Counted from the first letter of the stretch, positions 8,701-17,220 are shown. The stretch: DNA of 64,000 nt from Desulfosporosinus nitroreducens (GCF_023897015.1 NZ_JAMHFY010000003.1:186001-250000), one strand, 5' to 3'. The notes: generated by a model not told the origin, from the sequence alone. A program made the numbers and translations.

Positions 8701-8729
8701 GGCTACGCATAAATGCGTAGCCGTTTTTT
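8701..8729 (+). terminator. Intrinsic terminator of the MerR/TipA gene
   Basis: GGCTACGCA (8701-8709), loop TAAA, TGCGTAGCC (8714-8722), then GTTTTTT. A textbook rho-independent terminator. Confidence 0.95.
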
Positions 8730-8730
8730 A

Positions 8731-9331
8731 TCTTAAGAAAGTTACATACTTCTGGATCACGACACCTTGCCATCCATGGCGGTGTTACAACCTCGAACAT
8801 CCAAGCAAATTCTTTTTAGTTAAGGAAAATCTAATAATTGGTTTTCAAATACTTAAAGTCCCATATTAACATGGAACAAGAGAGATCACGTGAAAGGACG
8901 AAATAAATAAATGATGATCATAAAAATTTTTTAGGGAAGATTTCCGCTTGGGGTCCTCCTGTTCGAGTCAGGGGCATCGCCAATTGCTTAACGTCAACCA
9001 ATTTTTCTTTTGCTAGAAGGGTTGCTGAGGATTCGATTTTTTAGAATTATCTTGACTTAGTATCTCAAATAGTTTAGCCTATAGTAGTATTGGTTAAGAA
9101 AGGGTGACTATTAAAAAAATGCGCTACTAATTCTTGTTCACACAAAGATTCTTGTTAATATGACGAGTAATTTTTTCGGATAGGATTAGTATGAGCATTT
9201 TTAATAGATAATTGGGTTGCTTTGAGGAAAGGTTTTTGGCCTTTTCGTGCTATGCCGTGTTAAGGGTAGGCAACTCACTTCAATTATTAAGGTGTTTCTG
9301 CCTCCTGTCCAAAAATGGATAGGGGGCTTTT
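8731..9331. other. 600-bp intergenic region without recognised gene
   Basis: No open frame of credible composition or start is visible. A T-arm-like fragment (8957-8973, TCCTG/TTCGAGT/CAGGG) followed by GCATCGCCA resembles the 3' end of a tRNA, but no 5' half exists. The last 100 bases form the leader of the MFS gene, with AGGGGG just before its ATG. Confidence 0.5.
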
Positions 9332-10546
9332 ATGTTAAATTTAATCCGTAATCGGTTAGTGCAAGCGATTTTAGGATCTGTGTTATTTTTACAAATTGGA
9401 ATCTGGGTGCGTAATTTTGCTGTGTTACTCTTTGTCATGGAACAAACGAATGGGGATGCGTTTGCCATCTCTATGATTTCCGTGGCAGAATATGCGCCGA
9501 TGTTGATTTTCTCGTTTATCGGCGGAACCTTTGCGGACCGTTGGCGTCCTAAGAGAACAATGATCTGGTGTGATGTTCTCAGTGCAGTGTCAGTGTTTGC
9601 TGTTTTGCTCACCTTGGTATTGGGTACTTGGAAAGCCGTTTTTTTCACGACAATCATTTCGGCAATCTTATCCCAGTTTTCTATGCCTTCAGGTATGAAG
9701 CTGATAAAGGAAAATCTGCCAGCCGAGCAAATACAACCAGTAATGTCAATTTATCAGACGATCTTTACTATCTTTATGATTCTTGGACCAATTCTTGGCA
9801 CCTTTGTCTATCAGAAGTTTGGAATTATGATCTCCATTGGTGTAATGGGCCTGGCCTTTTTACTATCGGCGGGTACCTTGACATTTCTGCCTCCAGATCG
9901 TATGAACGTAGTAGAAAAGACCGGCACAACCCTTCGTCAGGAAATGATGGAAGGAATTCGATATGTATTGGGGAAGAAAATCTTGACACTCTTAGGCTTG
10001 TGCTTTTTGGCTGCTGGCTTGGGAGGGGGACTTGTTCAACCTTTAGGAATCTTTCTGGTCACAGAACGGCTTGGCTTGCCAAAAGAGAGTTTGCAATGGC
10101 TCTTGACCTTTAACGGAATAGGGATGCTTATAGGTGGAATCATCGTTATGATTTTTGCTAAAGCCATTGCTCCACAAAAACTCTTGGCCTTCGGGATGTT
10201 CATCGCTGCAATCTGTATAGCAATTAGTGGACTTTCGACGATCCCATGGTTGACATATCTAATAAATTTATTCATGGGACTAGTGCTTCCGTGCATTATG
10301 ATCGGAATTAACATGATGATGATGCAAAATTCCGAAAGTCAGTTTATTGGCCGAGTGAATGGGATTCTGATGCCCTTGTATACCGGAGCTATGGTTTTGT
10401 CGATGAGTGTAGCAGGACTGCTTAAAGAAACCTTTTCTTTAGTTGCTATGTATGAAGCAGCAGGAGTACTATATATTATTGGATTGTTGTTTCTGTTGCC
10501 GTTATTTAAAATGGAGGGTGATAAACCTCATTTTGAACGTGGATGA
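9332..10546 (+). CDS. MFS efflux transporter (MefA/EntS-type, MFS_3)
   Basis: 404 residues, 12 predicted membrane segments, matching the macrolide/enterobactin exporter branch of the major facilitator superfamily. Seen: motif A-like GGTFADRWRPKRTMIWCDVLSA at the loop between helices 2 and 3, and GPILGTFVYQKFG in helix 5. It probably exports a drug or small molecule by proton antiport. AGGGGGC nine bases before the ATG sets the start. It follows the TipA-like regulator and is followed, 24 bases later, by a Crp/Fnr regulator. Drug-responsive control is inferred. Confidence 0.92.
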   Translation: MLNLIRNRLVQAILGSVLFLQIGIWVRNFAVLLFVMEQTNGDAFAISMISVAEYAPMLIFSFIGGTFADRWRPKRTMIWCDVLSAVSVFAVLLTLVLGTWKAVFFTTIISAILSQFSMPSGMKLIKENLPAEQIQPVMSIYQTIFTIFMILGPILGTFVYQKFGIMISIGVMGLAFLLSAGTLTFLPPDRMNVVEKTGTTLRQEMMEGIRYVLGKKILTLLGLCFLAAGLGGGLVQPLGIFLVTERLGLPKESLQWLLTFNGIGMLIGGIIVMIFAKAIAPQKLLAFGMFIAAICIAISGLSTIPWLTYLINLFMGLVLPCIMIGINMMMMQNSESQFIGRVNGILMPLYTGAMVLSMSVAGLLKETFSLVAMYEAAGVLYIIGLLFLLPLFKMEGDKPHFERG

Positions 10547-10570
10547 AAGATTCTTAGAAGGAGAGCCCGC

Positions 10571-11218
10571 ATGGACCTGCTTAAAATGCCTGGCGTTGTT
10601 TATTGTGAATTTAAGAAAAAATCATATATTATCCGGCAAGGGGAAAAGGTTGACTCGATATATTATTTAGTCAGTGGTACCTGCTATCGGACAGCCATCA
10701 CAGAAAAAGGGGACGAAATCATTTATGGTGTTAAAGAATCAAATAATAACCTGATTTACTCTTTATTGGGGGTCCTAGTTTTATATAGTGATGGAATTAG
10801 CACGAATCAATTTGTTGCTAGAAGCAATTGTTGTTGCTATAAGATTCCTAAAGAAGTATTTTTCCAATATGTACAAGATAAACCCGAAATTTTAACTCAA
10901 ATGCTATATATGGCCATGTGGGAGCTGCGAGAATTAGCAGGCTCCTTTCAAGCTAGGCAAGAAGGCAAGGTTGCCAATCGCCTATGTAATCTTTTGTTGA
11001 AGAATGCTCAAACTAACCAAGGAAAACGATTGATTGATAAAGGGTATAGTAATTCGGAAATTAGCCGATTCTTAGGTATCCATAAAGTTACGGTGGCACG
11101 AATTCTAAGAGTATTAAAGGAGGAAGGTATTATAGATAAACAAAAAGAAGGTATTATCATCCTGGATGAAAAACGATTGGAAAACTACGCGAAAGCTGAA
11201 AAGATGATGGATTACTAG
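10571..11218 (+). CDS. Crp/Fnr-family transcriptional regulator
   Basis: 215 residues. The N-terminal cyclic-nucleotide-binding-type beta barrel (about 8-105) includes SYIIRQGEKVDSIYYLVSGTC. It lacks the cAMP-binding RS/E signature, so another effector is likely. The C-terminal winged helix has GYSNSEISRFLGIHKVTVARILRVLKEEGII as recognition helix and turn. Cys residues cluster at SNCCCYKI (about 90), which could matter for redox sensing, but no FNR-type N-terminal cysteine set exists. AAGGAGAG precedes the ATG by six bases. It is probably co-transcribed with the MFS gene. The anion transporter and arylsulfotransferase that follow on the same strand, beyond a terminator, are possible targets. 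Confidence 0.9.
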   Translation: MDLLKMPGVVYCEFKKKSYIIRQGEKVDSIYYLVSGTCYRTAITEKGDEIIYGVKESNNNLIYSLLGVLVLYSDGISTNQFVARSNCCCYKIPKEVFFQYVQDKPEILTQMLYMAMWELRELAGSFQARQEGKVANRLCNLLLKNAQTNQGKRLIDKGYSNSEISRFLGIHKVTVARILRVLKEEGIIDKQKEGIIILDEKRLENYAKAEKMMDY

Positions 11219-11252
11219 AATTATTGCCTATTACTAACAGATCTTCGAATAT

Positions 11253-11296
11253 ATAGAAGCTATGGAGTTTAAATTCCATAGCTTCTATCGATTTTT
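11253..11296 (+). terminator. Intrinsic terminator after the Crp/Fnr gene
   Basis: Perfect 14-bp arms ATAGAAGCTATGGA (11253-11266) and TCCATAGCTTCTAT (11275-11288), then CGATTTTT. Confidence 0.9.
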
Positions 11297-11847
11297 CCAC
11301 CTTAATATCCAACTCAGACTTTGGGCAATCCGCTAAGGATGGGCAGCCGGTATGAGGATGGAAATTTCAAAGAGGGGCCAAATGTTGCACCGGTGCAACA
11401 TTTGGTTTTAACTCCAGGTGCACGGTTTTAGACGCCAAAGGCTGTTTTTTCATGCACATTATTTATTAAAGACACTACCCGTAAACCCTTGCAAAATCTA
11501 GACTTTTCGATAAATCAGCAAGCCCTAGTTATAGCCATAAATCCTTAAGACGCAAATCTCTTTTATACGGTTCTTATAGAAAATTTGTCTTTCGAGGTAG
11601 CAATGGGTGTTGTAGTATTGGAGTCATAATCTCTAAGTTAGATGTCTGAAATATTATTTGACTGGTCGTTGGGAATAGAATAAAAACGTTAACATAGGTT
11701 ATCGTTTTTATTTAGGTTTTGCTGGTAAGATTGGCTTAACTGATAGATGGTATTAGTAATACTGATAGTTTGGAGGGCGGGATTTTCATAGAGAGATTGT
11801 ATCGAATTAGCGAAGAAGGATATTAACTACAGTATAATTTATATTTT
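11297..11847. other. 550-bp leader region of the anion transporter gene
   Basis: No gene was recognised. Besides the palindrome at 11378-11405 it holds a second dyad, AATAAAAACG (11679-11688) / CGTTTTTATT (11703-11712), and a small symmetric GTATTAGTAATAC near 11750. These are candidates for regulator sites of the divergently themed downstream operon. Confidence 0.5.
11378..11405. promoter_or_regulatory. 28-bp perfect palindrome
   Basis: CCAAATGTTGCACC (11378-11391) is followed immediately by its exact reverse complement (11392-11405). No loop base separates the arms, which favours a protein-binding dyad or cruciform. TTTT after the right arm leaves a termination role open. It lies 470 bp upstream of the anion transporter gene. 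Confidence 0.6.
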
Positions 11848-13338
11848 TTGCAAAAGGATGTGATTAAAATTACAAGTACAAATGCAAAGCCTAAAAAAAC
11901 AAACAATATTCTATATTATGTCCACTGTGTGATTGGTATTATTATAATGTTCGGTTTTGGGATGTTAGAGCCCTTTACTCCGGTGACTCCAGTAGGCATG
12001 CAAGTCTTAGGGATCTTTATCGGTGTAATTTATTTGTGGTCTTTTGTCGGTATCTTATGGCCCAGCTTATTAGGTTTGATTGCATTAGGAGTATCTGATT
12101 ATGCAACTATGCCAGAGGTTCTACTTAAATCCTTTGGTGATACGGTCCCTATCTTAGTGTTTTTCGCTATGATCCTCTTTGGCGCAATTCAGCACCACGG
12201 TATTACAAATTATATTAGCAGATGGTTTTTAACCAGAAAAGTTATCAATGGAAGGCCTGTCGTATTTAGCTTTATCTTTATATATACTACTTATGTTTTG
12301 GCAGCTCTTTCAGCTAATATTTTGCCAGCCTTGCTTTTGATGTGGGCGATTCTTTATGGCGTACTTGAAAATGTTGGTTATAAGAAGGGTGACGCATACG
12401 CTTCAATTATGGTTATTGGTACTATGTTTGGGGCTATCTCAGGTCAAGCTGCGAAACCATTTACTGGGTCAGCCCTAATGGTTGTAGCCTCTTTTGAAAA
12501 GGTGTCTAAAATGAAGCTCGATTATTTGCCTTATATGCTATTTGGTTTAGTTATGTCCACCTTGGCCATTATAGTATTTAGCTTATTGATTAAATTTGTA
12601 TTCAAACCGGATATGAGCAGAATTGCTAATATTAATACAGAGCAATTTGAGAAAGAAAAGCTACCAGCAATGGATTTGCGACAAAAAATATTATTTGGAT
12701 GTTTGTTTGGTTACCTAGGATTAATTCTCTTGCCAAGTATTTTACCCAAGACCATTAGCTTTGTTGCTTTAATCAATAAGATAGGGCCTTGGGGGGTTGT
12801 CATTGGGTTTATTGTAGGATTAAGTCTGTTTAAAATCAATAATAAACCAATTATCGATTTTAAAGAGATCACTGGGCGTTATGTTACTTGGGATGTCTAT
12901 TTCTTGGTAGCAATGGCTATGGTTATCTCTGGTGCCTTAACTCAAGATGCGACGGGTATTAAGCCATTTTTAGTCGAAGTATTAAATCCCTTACTGGGAA
13001 ATCGTTCGCCAATCGTCTTTACAACAATCCTCATCATCTTTTCGATGATAATTACTAATGTTGCCAACAATGGGGTAATGGGTGTCTTATTAATGCCCAT
13101 TGTATACTCTTTCTCCTTACAAAATGGCACCAATCCGATGGCGGTCGCGACAGCACTAACCTTTGCCTTGCATATAGCAATTTTGACACCAGCCGCTTCT
13201 CCTTATGCAGCTATTTTATATGGCAACAAAGATTGGGTGGAAGCGAAGGATGTTAGTAAATATGGATCGATTATTGTTGTCACCATGCTCGCGTTATATG
13301 TAATTGTAGGTTTTCCACTATCAAATTTCATTTTTTAG
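11848..13338 (+). CDS. DASS/SLC13-type anion (dicarboxylate or sulfate) transporter
   Basis: About 496 residues with 11-12 membrane segments. The conserved C-terminal region VANNGVMGVLLMPIVYSFS...ALHIAILTPAASPYAAILYGN resembles the DASS/CitT signature, and a paired ANILPALLLMWAI occurs in the first half; both fit an inverted-repeat elevator transporter for divalent anions. The start is unsure: TTG 11848 opens the frame, GTG 11860 is better placed in distance terms but only three bases after AAAAGGA. It lies 37 bases upstream of the arylsulfotransferase gene, so import of an organosulfate or export of sulfate or a carboxylate for that enzyme is a reasonable inference. Confidence 0.88.
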   Translation: MQKDVIKITSTNAKPKKTNNILYYVHCVIGIIIMFGFGMLEPFTPVTPVGMQVLGIFIGVIYLWSFVGILWPSLLGLIALGVSDYATMPEVLLKSFGDTVPILVFFAMILFGAIQHHGITNYISRWFLTRKVINGRPVVFSFIFIYTTYVLAALSANILPALLLMWAILYGVLENVGYKKGDAYASIMVIGTMFGAISGQAAKPFTGSALMVVASFEKVSKMKLDYLPYMLFGLVMSTLAIIVFSLLIKFVFKPDMSRIANINTEQFEKEKLPAMDLRQKILFGCLFGYLGLILLPSILPKTISFVALINKIGPWGVVIGFIVGLSLFKINNKPIIDFKEITGRYVTWDVYFLVAMAMVISGALTQDATGIKPFLVEVLNPLLGNRSPIVFTTILIIFSMIITNVANNGVMGVLLMPIVYSFSLQNGTNPMAVATALTFALHIAILTPAASPYAAILYGNKDWVEAKDVSKYGSIIVVTMLALYVIVGFPLSNFIF

Positions 13339-13375
13339 TATTTAAGTCAAACGAAATTTTAAGGAGCGATTACTT

Positions 13376-15241
13376 ATGACAGTGAAATTTAAAGAGTTCG
13401 AACACATCATTAGCGAGCAGTTTCGCACTGAAGAAGCTTTCTTAGCGGAATACCAAAAAGGAGACTACTCCTTTAGTAACCCTTATGTCAAGCTAAATCC
13501 TTATCTCATTGCACCATTAACAGCTCTTATTATGTTCAAAACACCAGAGCCTACAGATGTAACCATTACGGTTAAAGGAAAAGAAACTGCTGGAGATATC
13601 ACCTTTGAAATCAAAACAGCTACTGAGCATATGATTCCTGTCTATGGCCTTTATGCAGATTATGCGAACCAAGTGGAGTTAGTTTTGACTAATGGGGAGA
13701 AAACCGTTGTAACAATTCAAACCGAAGCGGCGCCTGATTCAGTCAAATTGCCAAGCAAAATAGAAACCACCCCTGAATACTTCGGAGACAATATGATGTT
13801 TGTCAGTCCCACCTCTCCTGCAAGCACTGCTGCCTATGACTATAAAGGGGATGCTCGCTGGTATGGTACCCTAAATACGGCTTTCGATATTAAGCGGGTA
13901 AAAAACGGCCGCTTATTGCTGGGGACGCATCGTTTGGTTACCCCTCCTTACCATGTTACAGGTCTCTATGAAATGGGGATGATTGGTAAAATATATAAAG
14001 AATATCGACTTCCAAGTGGTTATCATCATGACCAATTTGAAATGGAAGATGGCAATATCCTCATCTTAACTCAGGACTTACCCAGAGGGACTGTGGAGGA
14101 TATGTGCGTCTTAGTAGATCGTAAAACTGGCCAGATTCTGAAAAGCTGGGATTACCAAAAAGTATTACCGCAAAATGTTGCGGGATCGGGGAGTCATTCC
14201 AGCCATGATTGGTTCCACAATAATGCGGTCTGGTATGACAAAAAGACAAATTCCTTAACGTTATCCGGACGCCATCAAGATGCCATCATTAACTTAGATT
14301 ATGAGACAGGTGCTTTGAACTGGGTTATCGGTGACCCTCAAGGCTGGCCTCAAGAACTCGTGGATAAATACTTCTTTACTCCAGTAGGGGACGGTGAATT
14401 TGACTGGCAATATGAACAGCACGCTTGTGTCGTATTACCCGATGGAGATATTTTTGTCTTCGACAATGGACATTGGAGATCTAAGGTTAAGGAAAACTAT
14501 GTGGCGGCCAAAGACAACTTCTCCCGTGGAGTAAGATATCGAATTGATACCGAAAGAATGGAAATTGAGCAAGTCTGGCAGTATGGTAAAGAGAGAGGCG
14601 CTGAATTCTTCTCGACGTACATTTGTAATGTGGAGTACTATGCTGAAGGTCACTATTTAGTGCACTCTGGAGGTATCGGTTACTTGAATGGCGAGCCTAG
14701 TAATAGGCCACCTGTACAGTATACAGGCAAAGATAAAGAAAATACGATCTTTAATTCCATTACTGTCGAGCTAAAAGATGATGTTGTAATGTACGAAATG
14801 CAAATACCGGCTAACTACTATCGTGCTGAAAAATTAAAGCTATATTGTGCTGAAGATGTCTTGACTCTCGGCAAAGGAGAATTACTGGGAACCCTAGGCG
14901 TGACTGAAGAGTTCTTAACGATCCCACCAGCCGAGGAAGCAGGCTTGGTTCCTCAGCTATACAATGTTAAAATCGGTCTCGAAGAAGATAGAGTTATATT
15001 TAAAGCAACCTTTGAGAAAGGTCAAATGGTTCTGCTTCAGTTCGAAGGAGATACAACTCAAAGTTACTTTGTCCCCACAACCAAACGCCCATTCTTAGCA
15101 ATGTGTGTGGGTACGTTCCTCGAAAGCGATGATAGGGCCGTTGAATTCCCAGTCAGCAGAGAAGGGTTAACAGGTGAATTTAAAATTACCTTAATTATTG
15201 ATGAGAATAAATTCGAAACTGGTCTAACTGTTCAACTCTAA
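13376..15241 (+). CDS. Arylsulfate sulfotransferase (AssT family), leaderless
   Basis: 621 residues, PAPS-independent arylsulfotransferase family (PF05935), which moves sulfate from one phenol to another through a sulfohistidine. Active-site residues known from E. coli AssT have counterparts in order: His218 (GYHHDQ), His281 (HDWFHNN), Arg299 (SGRHQD) and His349 (YEQHACVVLPDGD), the last being the likely nucleophile. An N-terminal beta domain (about 40-120) precedes the propeller. Unlike the periplasmic enterobacterial enzyme there is no signal peptide: the start MTVKFKEFEH with AAGGAG upstream is hydrophilic, so a cytoplasmic site is inferred. It is co-directional with the anion transporter (37 bp) and followed by thioredoxin reductase and thioredoxin genes. 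Confidence 0.93.
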   Translation: MTVKFKEFEHIISEQFRTEEAFLAEYQKGDYSFSNPYVKLNPYLIAPLTALIMFKTPEPTDVTITVKGKETAGDITFEIKTATEHMIPVYGLYADYANQVELVLTNGEKTVVTIQTEAAPDSVKLPSKIETTPEYFGDNMMFVSPTSPASTAAYDYKGDARWYGTLNTAFDIKRVKNGRLLLGTHRLVTPPYHVTGLYEMGMIGKIYKEYRLPSGYHHDQFEMEDGNILILTQDLPRGTVEDMCVLVDRKTGQILKSWDYQKVLPQNVAGSGSHSSHDWFHNNAVWYDKKTNSLTLSGRHQDAIINLDYETGALNWVIGDPQGWPQELVDKYFFTPVGDGEFDWQYEQHACVVLPDGDIFVFDNGHWRSKVKENYVAAKDNFSRGVRYRIDTERMEIEQVWQYGKERGAEFFSTYICNVEYYAEGHYLVHSGGIGYLNGEPSNRPPVQYTGKDKENTIFNSITVELKDDVVMYEMQIPANYYRAEKLKLYCAEDVLTLGKGELLGTLGVTEEFLTIPPAEEAGLVPQLYNVKIGLEEDRVIFKATFEKGQMVLLQFEGDTTQSYFVPTTKRPFLAMCVGTFLESDDRAVEFPVSREGLTGEFKITLIIDENKFETGLTVQL

Positions 15242-15262
15242 GAGAACGGCTTTAATTGCTAT

Positions 15263-15304
15263 GAAGTGCCTCTTTTCCTAACTCATAAGGGACTGAGGTA
15301 CTTC
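15263..15304 (+). terminator. Probable terminator after the arylsulfotransferase gene
   Basis: GAAGTGCCTC (15263-15272) pairs with GAGGTACTTC (15295-15304) with one G.U. An inner pairing of TCTTTTCCTA with CATAAGGGA is possible. The T-run is weak, so partial read-through into trxB is likely. Confidence 0.5.
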
Positions 15305-15463
15305 TAAGTTTATGATCCATGTAGTTCGCAGACTTTAAAATTACTGACAGGAAAAGGGCGCAAAATATGTTAGCTTAGGCTATACCCTCCTTTTCCCTAC
15401 GCTGTTAAAATAATATTTAGGCGATAATTTGCGGACGACCATATTATTTTTGGAGGGAAGACA

Positions 15464-16381
15464 ATGATTCAGTATGATGTAGCAATCATCGGTGCGGGTC
15501 CGGCTGGAATGACCGCAGCTATATATGCAGCAAGAGCAAATTTGAAGGTATTACTTTTAGATAAATTGGCCCCAGGGGGGCAAATTGTTAATACCTTTGA
15601 AATCCAAAACTATACTGGAATGGGAACCATTAATGGCGCGGAATTAGCTATTAAAATGTTTGAACATACCCAAGAGTTGGAGGTTGCCTTTGATTATGGC
15701 ACAGTAATAGACATTCAAGCAGAAGGCAACTTAAAAAAACTAATTTGTGAAGAAGGCCACTCTTATGAGGCTAAAGCTGTTATTATTGCCACTGGTACTA
15801 AGCCAAGAACTCTTGGGGTACCTGGTGAAGATAAGTTTACGGGAACGAGTATCAGCTGGTGCGCTATTTGTGATGGAGCACAGTATCATAACAAAAAGGT
15901 AATCGTCACCGGCGGTGGCAATTGTGCCGTTGAAGAAGCCCTCTATTTAGCAGGTTTGGCAGAGGAAGTGACCATTGTAACGTTATTTAATTTAACCGCT
16001 GACCCGGTAGCTTGTTCTAAATTAAGAGCAATGTCCAATGTCAGAATTTATGAGTTTTATGATATTCTTGAATTCTTGGGGGAAGACAAATTCGAGGGAC
16101 TAAGGGCCAAATCGACGGTAACTAGTGAAGAGATCACCGTGCACGCAGACGGCGCTTTTGAATATATCGGGCTAGAACCGAAAGCGGAGGCGTTTAGAGG
16201 CTTAGGAATTTTAAATGAGCAAGGGTACATCGAGACGGATTCATACATGGCGACCAAAGCATCGGGTATTTATAGTGCAGGCGATATTACGAGTAAGCAC
16301 ATGAGACAGGTTATTACCGCGTGCAGTGATGGGGCTATTGCAGCACAAGCGGTTGCAAAATATATTGAAAACTTACACTGA
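15464..16381 (+). CDS. trxB: Thioredoxin reductase-like flavoprotein with CAIC active site and no NADPH-type HRR motif
   Basis: 305 residues, the full length of low-molecular-weight thioredoxin reductases. FAD-binding GAGPAGMTAAIYAARANL (10-27), PGGQIVNT, redox-active Cys133-Ala-Ile-Cys136 (SWCAICDG; usually CATC), second nucleotide-fold glycines GGGNCAVEEALYLAG (150-164), and the C-terminal SAGDITSKHMRQVITACSDG are all present. The HRRxxxR segment that binds the NADPH 2'-phosphate should follow EEVTIV, but the sequence is TLFNLTADPVA. The enzyme may use NADH, ferredoxin or flavin instead, as known for deep-branching clostridial reductases (inference). GGAGGG precedes the ATG. Thioredoxin is the next gene. 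Confidence 0.93.
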   Translation: MIQYDVAIIGAGPAGMTAAIYAARANLKVLLLDKLAPGGQIVNTFEIQNYTGMGTINGAELAIKMFEHTQELEVAFDYGTVIDIQAEGNLKKLICEEGHSYEAKAVIIATGTKPRTLGVPGEDKFTGTSISWCAICDGAQYHNKKVIVTGGGNCAVEEALYLAGLAEEVTIVTLFNLTADPVACSKLRAMSNVRIYEFYDILEFLGEDKFEGLRAKSTVTSEEITVHADGAFEYIGLEPKAEAFRGLGILNEQGYIETDSYMATKASGIYSAGDITSKHMRQVITACSDGAIAAQAVAKYIENLH

Positions 16382-16558
16382 ACTCGTCCGCATAGTAGAA
16401 AGGAAATCTCGCTTAAAGAGAGCAGGAGTTTAATAGTTACTTAATTAAGCGTCGCTCCCACCATCGTATGTACCGTGGGTATATAGCAGTTCAACAGGAA
16501 TTAATGCACTAATTTTGGAGTCAAAGAATCGTTCAAAAATGAAGGAGAGATAAGTAAA

Positions 16559-16870
16559 ATGGCGGTTGCAGTCAGAGAAATTAACGGGGTGGAATTAGAG
16601 CAATTAATTGCTGAAGGTAAGGTTTTAGCTGATTTCTATTCAAAGGTTTGCGGACCTTGTAAAATGTTAAGCTTTGTTTTAAATGATGTTGCCAAAAATG
16701 TAGATAATGTAGAGATTGTAAAATTAGATTTTGACGAAAATAAAGAAACGGTAGAGAAATACGGTGTAGTGGGCTATCCGACATTGATTCTTTTCAACAA
16801 TGGTCAGGAAGTAGAGCGGTTAAAAGGATTACAACAAAAACCAATTATCCAGCGAATGATTGAAAGATAA
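16559..16870 (+). CDS. trxA: Thioredoxin
   Basis: 103 residues, standard thioredoxin length. The active site is CGPCK (Cys31, Cys34) in SKVCGPCKML, and the cis-Pro loop is VVGYPTLILFNNGQEVERL. The Trp that normally precedes the first cysteine is Val here, an uncommon variant expected to shift redox behaviour. GAAGGAGAG lies nine bases before the ATG. It follows the atypical thioredoxin reductase by 177 bp and is the likely partner. Confidence 0.95.
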   Translation: MAVAVREINGVELEQLIAEGKVLADFYSKVCGPCKMLSFVLNDVAKNVDNVEIVKLDFDENKETVEKYGVVGYPTLILFNNGQEVERLKGLQQKPIIQRMIER

Positions 16871-16872
16871 TC

Positions 16873-17101
16873 CCAATTTTTGTGAACTGGTTCAGCTAAA
16901 GCTGAACATCGAGACTTCGGTGGGGGAGTCTACCTCCTTTGCGCCAAGTGTTCCTATTGGGAAAGGCGCTCGGCGATACTCTATCCTACGCCGGTAGGCA
17001 TTCCTATTGGGACCACGGCTTCGGCGATACTCTCCACCGGAGACTATCGTCACTGAAGTAGAACAAGGAACACCCATTTAAAGTGGGAGTCTCGGAATTG
17101 G
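16873..17101 (+). ncRNA. Structured repeat element resembling IS605/HEARO-type omega-RNA
   Basis: About 230 bases with the design of a folded RNA and no credible reading frame. The ends pair (CCAATT 16873-16878 with AATTGG 17096-17101), as do inner CGAGACT (16910-16916) and AGTCTCG (17088-17094). Local hairpins are GTTCAGC/GCTGAAC (16890-16907), CCTAC/GTAGG (16985-16998) and CCCA/TGGG (17073-17087). The 3' part, GAAGTAGAA...CACCC-hairpin-GGGAG, looks like right ends of IS200/IS605 elements, where the TnpB or IscB/IsrB guide RNA scaffold lies. An internal duplication occurs (see repeat at 16951). No tnpA, tnpB or iscB gene is adjacent, so it would be a solo or decayed element. The identification is by pattern only. 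Confidence 0.5.
16951..17033 (+). repeat. Two direct repeats at about 50-nt period inside the structured element
   Basis: TTCCTATTGGGA occurs at 16951-16962 and 17001-17012, exactly 50 bases apart. TCGGCGATACTCT occurs at 16970-16982 and 17021-17033. The units, about 32 bases, diverge between these blocks and are separated by a CCTAC/GTAGG hairpin. Confidence 0.85.
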
Positions 17102-17105
17102 TAAA

Positions 17106-17154
17106 TGAAATAACCCCTTGGGATTAATTGATATAATCACAAGGGGTTATTTCA
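17106..17154. terminator. Bidirectional hairpin downstream of the structured element
   Basis: TGAAATAACCCCTTG (17106-17120) and CAAGGGGTTATTTCA (17140-17154) pair perfectly over 15 bp; TTCTTCTTAATTAA follows. It probably ends the trx transcript. Confidence 0.8.
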
Positions 17155-17220
17155 TTCTTCTTAATTAAAAAATATCGTGGATGTTAAGACCGAATTAGCT
17201 AACAGGACTTAAGAGAACGG

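Noticed and set aside
8957-8983. tRNA 3' half (T-arm TCCTG/TTCGAGT/CAGGG and GCATCGCCA)
   Set aside because: No 5' half, anticodon arm or matching acceptor stem lies in the 70 bases upstream. It may be a chance match or an old attachment-site scar.
9628-10113. 161-codon plus-strand frame inside the MFS gene
   Set aside because: Shadow of the transporter gene; composition lacks any domain and the main frame is a clear 12-helix transporter.
16951-17033. CRISPR array
   Set aside because: Only two imperfect units, internally structured and without spacers of regular size or cas genes.
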